DNA of 8,022 nucleotides from an uncultured bacterium (GTDB lineage: Bacteria > Actinomycetota > Coriobacteriia > Coriobacteriales > Coriobacteriaceae). This document shows, piece by piece, positions 5,254 through 8,022 of the stretch. The first letter of the stretch is position 1. Each line of letters opens with the position of its first letter. The stretch lies in the NCBI GenBank assembly GCA_905215225.1, contig CAJMPM010000062.1:1-8022 (forward strand), read 5' to 3'. Below the pieces are notes generated by a model. The model was not told the DNA's origin. It saw nothing but the letters and a program-made list of their open reading frames with translations, and did no database searches. Both the position numbers and the translations under genes were made by a program.

Positions 5254-5293
5254 CGACATACCCGAGCATAAACGTTCGTTTGTTCACGAATAT

Positions 5294-5368
5294 CGTCCAA
5301 ACAGACTTTTTTAACCGTTTGCCCTACGGAATCGACCCGTTGGGGAAAAATAGCTTGACGTTTGGACG
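5294..5368. repeat. Inverted CGTCCAAAC/GTTTGGACG pair upstream of the fba promoter
   Basis: CGTCCAAAC (5294-5302) and GTTTGGACG (5360-5368) are exact 9-base inverted copies, 57 bases apart, about 45 and 110 bases upstream of the fba -10. Between them CAAAC-type arms at 5298-5322 make a further imperfect inverted repeat, and a half-site GACGTT is repeated directly at 5358 and 5366. The 194-base gap (5205-5398) holds no other feature. They may be regulator sites controlling fba, but no family is recognisable. Confidence 0.3.
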
Positions 5369-5398
5369 TTCCTCGTGCTTCGGAAGCTGACTATAAAG

Positions 5399-6082
5399 CT
5401 ACACCTGCATGAAAGGGTTCTGCATGAGCTCGCGTGCCACGGTGGTCGAATCGCCATGGCCGGTTAGGCAAACGGTATCGGGCGGGAGAAGCCGGGCGAG
5501 CTTGGAGAGCGAGCGCAGAATCGCCGCCTCGTCTCCTCCAGAAAGATCGGTGCGGCCGTGCCCGCCGGGAAAGAGCGTGTCCCCCACGAAAGCAATATTT
5601 CCCTGCTCTGTTGCGGCGAATAGAACGATGCCGCCCGGCGTATGCCCAGGCACCTCGATAACCTGCAGACAAATGTCGCCTAGTTCAATGGTATCGCCCT
5701 CGGCAAGCAGCCGCGTCGGCTCGCCCGGATCGGGCGTCTCGATGCCCCACATCGCTCGCTGTTCCTCGATATTCGCATGCGGCACAGCTGCGTCCTTGCC
5801 GCACAGTTCGTACAGGGCGTCAGCGCCAACGGCGGCACGAACTCCAGCGACACCGCCAACATGGTCGGCATGACCGTGCGTGCAGACAGAGCCGAGTACG
5901 CGCACCTCGGGATGCGCGGTGCGGATATGCTCCACAAGACGCTCGCCCTCCCACGCCGGATCGACGATTACGCACTCGTCATTCGAAATCACGGCGTAAC
6001 TGTAGGTCTGGATGGGGCCGTTTACAAGCGCCTCAATCGAAGCCGTACCCCGAGGGGTTAAGTCCAAAGCCGCAGCGTCCAT
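5399..6082 (-). CDS. MBL-fold metallo-hydrolase, glyoxalase II-like
   Basis: The 227-residue protein has a complete metallo-beta-lactamase-fold metal site: THGHADH (68-74, with His69, His71, Asp73, His74), His147 in VPGHTPGG, Asp168 in VGDTLFPGGHGRTDL and His209 in TGHGDSTTV. The GDTLF-GRTDLSGG block and the GHGDSTTVARE-NPF ending place it with the short hydroxyacylglutathione-hydrolase-like proteins that lack the C-terminal helical domain of true glyoxalase II. The substrate is therefore uncertain, probably a thioester or similar hydroxyacyl compound. AGGAGG with 8-nt spacing supports the ATG at 6080-6082. It lies 86 bases downstream of rel; rel followed by such a hydrolase is a recurring order in Gram-positive genomes, which suggests co-transcription but not a shared pathway. 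No signal peptide, no strong terminator after its stop. Confidence 0.9.
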   Translation of the reverse strand: MDAAALDLTPRGTASIEALVNGPIQTYSYAVISNDECVIVDPAWEGERLVEHIRTAHPEVRVLGSVCTHGHADHVGGVAGVRAAVGADALYELCGKDAAVPHANIEEQRAMWGIETPDPGEPTRLLAEGDTIELGDICLQVIEVPGHTPGGIVLFAATEQGNIAFVGDTLFPGGHGRTDLSGGDEAAILRSLSKLARLLPPDTVCLTGHGDSTTVARELMQNPFMQV

Positions 6083-6106
6083 GCGTGCGCCCTCCTTCTA
6101 TAAACG

Positions 6107-6130
6107 TCGAGGCACCAAACGATGCCTCGA
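6107..6130 (-). promoter_or_regulatory. 8-bp hairpin between rel and the MBL hydrolase
   Basis: TCGAGGCA (6107-6114) and TGCCTCGA (6123-6130) pair perfectly around an 8-nt loop. Read on the minus strand it is followed by CGTTTATAG, a poor U-tract, and then 10 bases later by the SD of the hydrolase. It may be a weak terminator, an mRNA processing site or a stabiliser that sets the expression ratio of the two genes. Confidence 0.4.
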
Positions 6131-6168
6131 ACGTAGCCAATATCATTACTGTCGCGCGCTCGTTACGC

Positions 6169-7845
6169 CTATACGCGACGCTTGAGCTGAGCCCCACCCT
6201 CGCCAGGCATCAAACGGCGTGCGTCATAGACCGAGTCGACGCTGCTAATGGATGCCAGTAGCGGATCCAGGCCGCTCGCATCCGAAATCTCGACCATAAA
6301 GCGCAGGGTTGCAATACCCTCGCGGTTAGTCGAGGTGGCGGCGGAAAGAATATTGCCGCCTGCATCGCCAATGGCGATGGTGACGTCCTTGAGCAGGCCC
6401 ATGCGGTCCAGGCACTCGACCACAATCTCGACCTGGAAAAGCGTATCGGCAGCGCCGTCCCACTCCACATCGATCATGCGCTCGGGATGTTCCATAAGAC
6501 CCTTGACGTTAGGGCAGTTGGCGCGATGCACCGAAACGCCACGACCGCGCGTGATGAAGCCGACGATGTCGTCGCCCGTCACGGGGTTGCAGCAATGAGC
6601 CAGACGGACCAGCAGGCCGCTGTTGCTCTCGCCCTTGACGATAATGCCGTTACTGGCGCTCTTGCCGCGCTTTTGCGGCTTGCGGTTGGAGCCGCGAGCG
6701 GGCTGCTTCACGACCTCGGCGATAGCCTCGGCCTTGGTGAGCTGTTCCTCGGGCTTGGGGTCCAAGATTTGCTCGACCTTATTGCCCACAGCTCGCGGGG
6801 CGACCTTGCCCGCGCCAACGGCTGCAAACAGGTCCTCGAGCTGCTTGAAGTTAAACTGCTCCGCCACGGCGTTGAGCGCACGCGTGGATCGTGGCGTAGA
6901 GATGCCATACCCGCGCTTACGCAGGTCCTTGGCCAGTATATCGCGACCGGCGGCAGCGTCGTCGTCCTTGGTCGCGGCGGCGAAATAACGGCGAATCTTT
7001 GACTTGGCCGAAGGTGTCTTGACGATCTTGAGCCAATCGCGCGACGGCTTAGAGCTCTTGTTAGTCAGAATCTCGACACGGTCACCCGTCTTGATCTCGT
7101 GCGTGAGCGGCGCCACCGCACCGTTGATCTTGGCGCCGACACAGTGGTTACCGACCTCGGTATGAACGGCGTAGGCAAAGTCGAGCGGTGTAGAGCCGGC
7201 ACGAAGCGCCATGACCTCGCCCTTGGGCGTAAAGACAAAAATTTCCTGGTCGAACAAGTCGACCTTCAGCGAATGCAGGTATTCCTTGGCATCGGTGATC
7301 TCGTCAGACGCCGCCCAGTCGAGTGAGTGCTTGAGCCAGTTGATCTGGTCGTCCAGACGCTGCGCATCGTTAGTCTTGGAGGCAGACGATCCGCCCGACT
7401 TCTTATACAGCCAGTGGGCAGCGATGCCGTACTCGGCCTGCTCGTGCATTTCGTAGGTTCGAATCTGAATCTCGAGCGGACGGGCCGTGGGGCCGATAAC
7501 CGTCGTGTGAAGCGATTGGTAGTTATTGACCTTGGGCATGGCGATATAGTCTTTAAAGCGACCGGGCATGGGGTGCCACAGCGTATGCACTGCACCGAGC
7601 GTGGAGTAGCAATCGCGCACCGAATGGGTAATTACGCGCAGCGCCACCAGGTCGTAGATCTCGGAGAGCTCCATGCCCTTGCGCTTCATCTTTTGGTAGA
7701 TGGACCAATAGTGCTTGGAGCGGCCGGTGATCTGGAAGTCCTCCAGGCCAATGCGGTTGAGCTCATCAGTAAGCGTCTTGATGGTCTCGGCAAGGTAGCG
7801 CCCGCGGGCAAGCTCACCACCACATTCCCGCGCAGCGTGGGACAA
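6169..7845 (-). CDS. rel: Long RSH protein Rel, (p)ppGpp synthetase/hydrolase, N-terminal half missing
   Basis: As an open frame it has 558 residues, against roughly 750-800 for the family. Residues about 16-150 are the synthetase domain: GRSKHYWSIYQKM (41-53), YDLVALRVI (64-72), GRFKDYIAMPK (95-105), NNYQSLHTTVIGP and EIQIRTYEMHEQAEYGIAAHW. The RFKD motif (96-99) is the RXKD form of bifunctional Rel/SpoT enzymes rather than the acidic ExDD of RelA. TGS follows at about 200-262 (IFVFTPKGEV, GSTPLDFAYAVHTEVG), then the helical domain, the zinc-finger/RIS-like part with HCCNPVTGDDIVG (417-429) and HRANCP, and ACT at about 468-545. The whole HD hydrolase domain is absent because family sequence stops near residue 14-16 (about 7800-7803). 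Residues 1-13 are the antisense of a GH3 gene, so the ATG at 7845 is not a natural start. This is a 5'-truncated gene at a junction. Confidence 0.9.
   Translation of the reverse strand: MSHAARECGGELARGRYLAETIKTLTDELNRIGLEDFQITGRSKHYWSIYQKMKRKGMELSEIYDLVALRVITHSVRDCYSTLGAVHTLWHPMPGRFKDYIAMPKVNNYQSLHTTVIGPTARPLEIQIRTYEMHEQAEYGIAAHWLYKKSGGSSASKTNDAQRLDDQINWLKHSLDWAASDEITDAKEYLHSLKVDLFDQEIFVFTPKGEVMALRAGSTPLDFAYAVHTEVGNHCVGAKINGAVAPLTHEIKTGDRVEILTNKSSKPSRDWLKIVKTPSAKSKIRRYFAAATKDDDAAAGRDILAKDLRKRGYGISTPRSTRALNAVAEQFNFKQLEDLFAAVGAGKVAPRAVGNKVEQILDPKPEEQLTKAEAIAEVVKQPARGSNRKPQKRGKSASNGIIVKGESNSGLLVRLAHCCNPVTGDDIVGFITRGRGVSVHRANCPNVKGLMEHPERMIDVEWDGAADTLFQVEIVVECLDRMGLLKDVTIAIGDAGGNILSAATSTNREGIATLRFMVEISDASGLDPLLASISSVDSVYDARRLMPGEGGAQLKRRV
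7798..7812. other. Junction between rel and a GH3 gene
   Basis: Minus-strand rel homology (RYLAETIKTLTDEL) reaches about 7800, and plus-strand GH3 homology (PAGKLTTTFPRSVGQ) begins about 7801. The two genes therefore meet in opposite orientation within about 15 bases of very GC-rich sequence (CGCCCGCGGGC at 7799-7809, itself palindromic), with no linker, repeat or insertion-sequence end. Both genes are cut mid-domain. Confidence 0.8.
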
Positions 7846-8022
7846 ATGCCGCTTTATTACAGCCAGATGGCCACAGGCCGTCCCGACGGAGACCCGAACA
7901 CGTTCAACCGCTATGCAAGCAACTACATCGACTGCCCCAACGACGGGCTATATCCCTTCGGTTTCGGATTGAGCAACACCTCGTTCGAGTAAGGAGAGAT
8001 GCGGCTTAGTGTCGGCGCAAAG
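7801..8022 (+). pseudogene. GH3 beta-glucosidase C-terminal fragment with in-frame stop
   Basis: The plus-strand frame gives PAGKLTTTFPRSVGQ, then MPLYY, TGRP, RYASNYIDCPNDGLYPFGFG and LSNTSFE before TAA at 7990-7992. These are hallmarks of the end of the second (beta-sandwich-bearing) domain of GH3 glycosidases, where LYPFGYGLSYT-type sequence leads into a fibronectin III-like domain. That domain normally follows directly. Here the same frame continues after the stop as GEMRLSVGAK to the window end, resembling the first strand of that domain, so TAA probably replaces an aromatic codon. No start is present: the family's N-terminal (beta/alpha)8 region is cut off at the rel junction. GH3 enzymes hydrolyse terminal beta-glucosides or xylosides; the exact specificity cannot be told from this fragment. 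It is the only recognised coding sequence on the plus strand. Confidence 0.75.

Noticed and set aside
5205..5300. 32-codon N-terminal extension of fba
   Set aside because: It covers the promoter and the AGGAGG site, and the aldolase family starts at the downstream methionine.
7327..7992. A 221-codon plus-strand open frame
   Set aside because: Its first two thirds are the antisense of rel, whose synthetase domain is unmistakable. Only the last 64 codons (GH3) are real, so the long frame is an artefact of the junction.
7999..8022. A new plus-strand gene starting at ATG 7999 or GTG 8009 with GGAG just upstream
   Set aside because: The spacing to the ATG is only 2 bases. The frame of 7999 is also the same frame as the GH3 gene and reads as its natural continuation, which explains the sequence better.
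1..8022. CRISPR arrays, insertion sequences, integrases, toxin-antitoxin pairs or a biosynthetic cluster
   Set aside because: I looked for spaced direct repeats, transposase motifs and paired small genes on both strands and saw none.

Overview
The window reads as a contig from a GC-rich Gram-positive bacterium of the class Coriobacteriia, most likely Collinsella or a close relative. That assignment is an inference from protein flavour, strong AGGAGG-type ribosome binding sites, a bifunctional long Rel protein and the infC-rpmI-rplT order; no marker here fixes the genus. All intact genes lie on the minus strand, so the order of transcription is from high to low coordinates.

From right to left: a 3' portion of rel (long RSH (p)ppGpp synthetase/hydrolase, missing its N-terminal hydrolase half), an MBL-fold (glyoxalase II-like) hydrolase, fba (class II fructose-bisphosphate aldolase) with its own extended -10 promoter, a 93-nt imperfect hairpin, a transglutaminase-like cytoplasmic protein, a tRNA-Leu(CAA) with its terminator, the infC-rpmI-rplT translation operon ending in a 14-bp hairpin terminator, and an XRE-type HTH regulator fused to three predicted membrane segments. 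The first 190 bases hold an unidentified gene edge and a terminator-like hairpin.

The most informative local biology is at infC. Its only in-frame ATG overlaps the Shine-Dalgarno sequence, and the GGAGG is ideally placed for an ATA start codon, fitting the known self-control of IF3 through non-AUG starts. In front of it lies a roughly 175-nt leader that can form either a terminator directly before the SD or an alternative stem using the same bases. A possible 18-codon leader ORF runs through the terminator. This looks like a combined transcription attenuation and start-codon control system.

The right end is abnormal. At about 7800 the rel sequence stops mid-gene and the opposite strand continues as the C-terminal part of a GH3 beta-glucosidase, which itself carries an in-frame TAA where the family normally continues. 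This is either an assembly chimera or a real rearrangement; the reads would decide. The rest is ordinary housekeeping content, and I found no CRISPR array, insertion sequence, defence system or secondary-metabolite locus.
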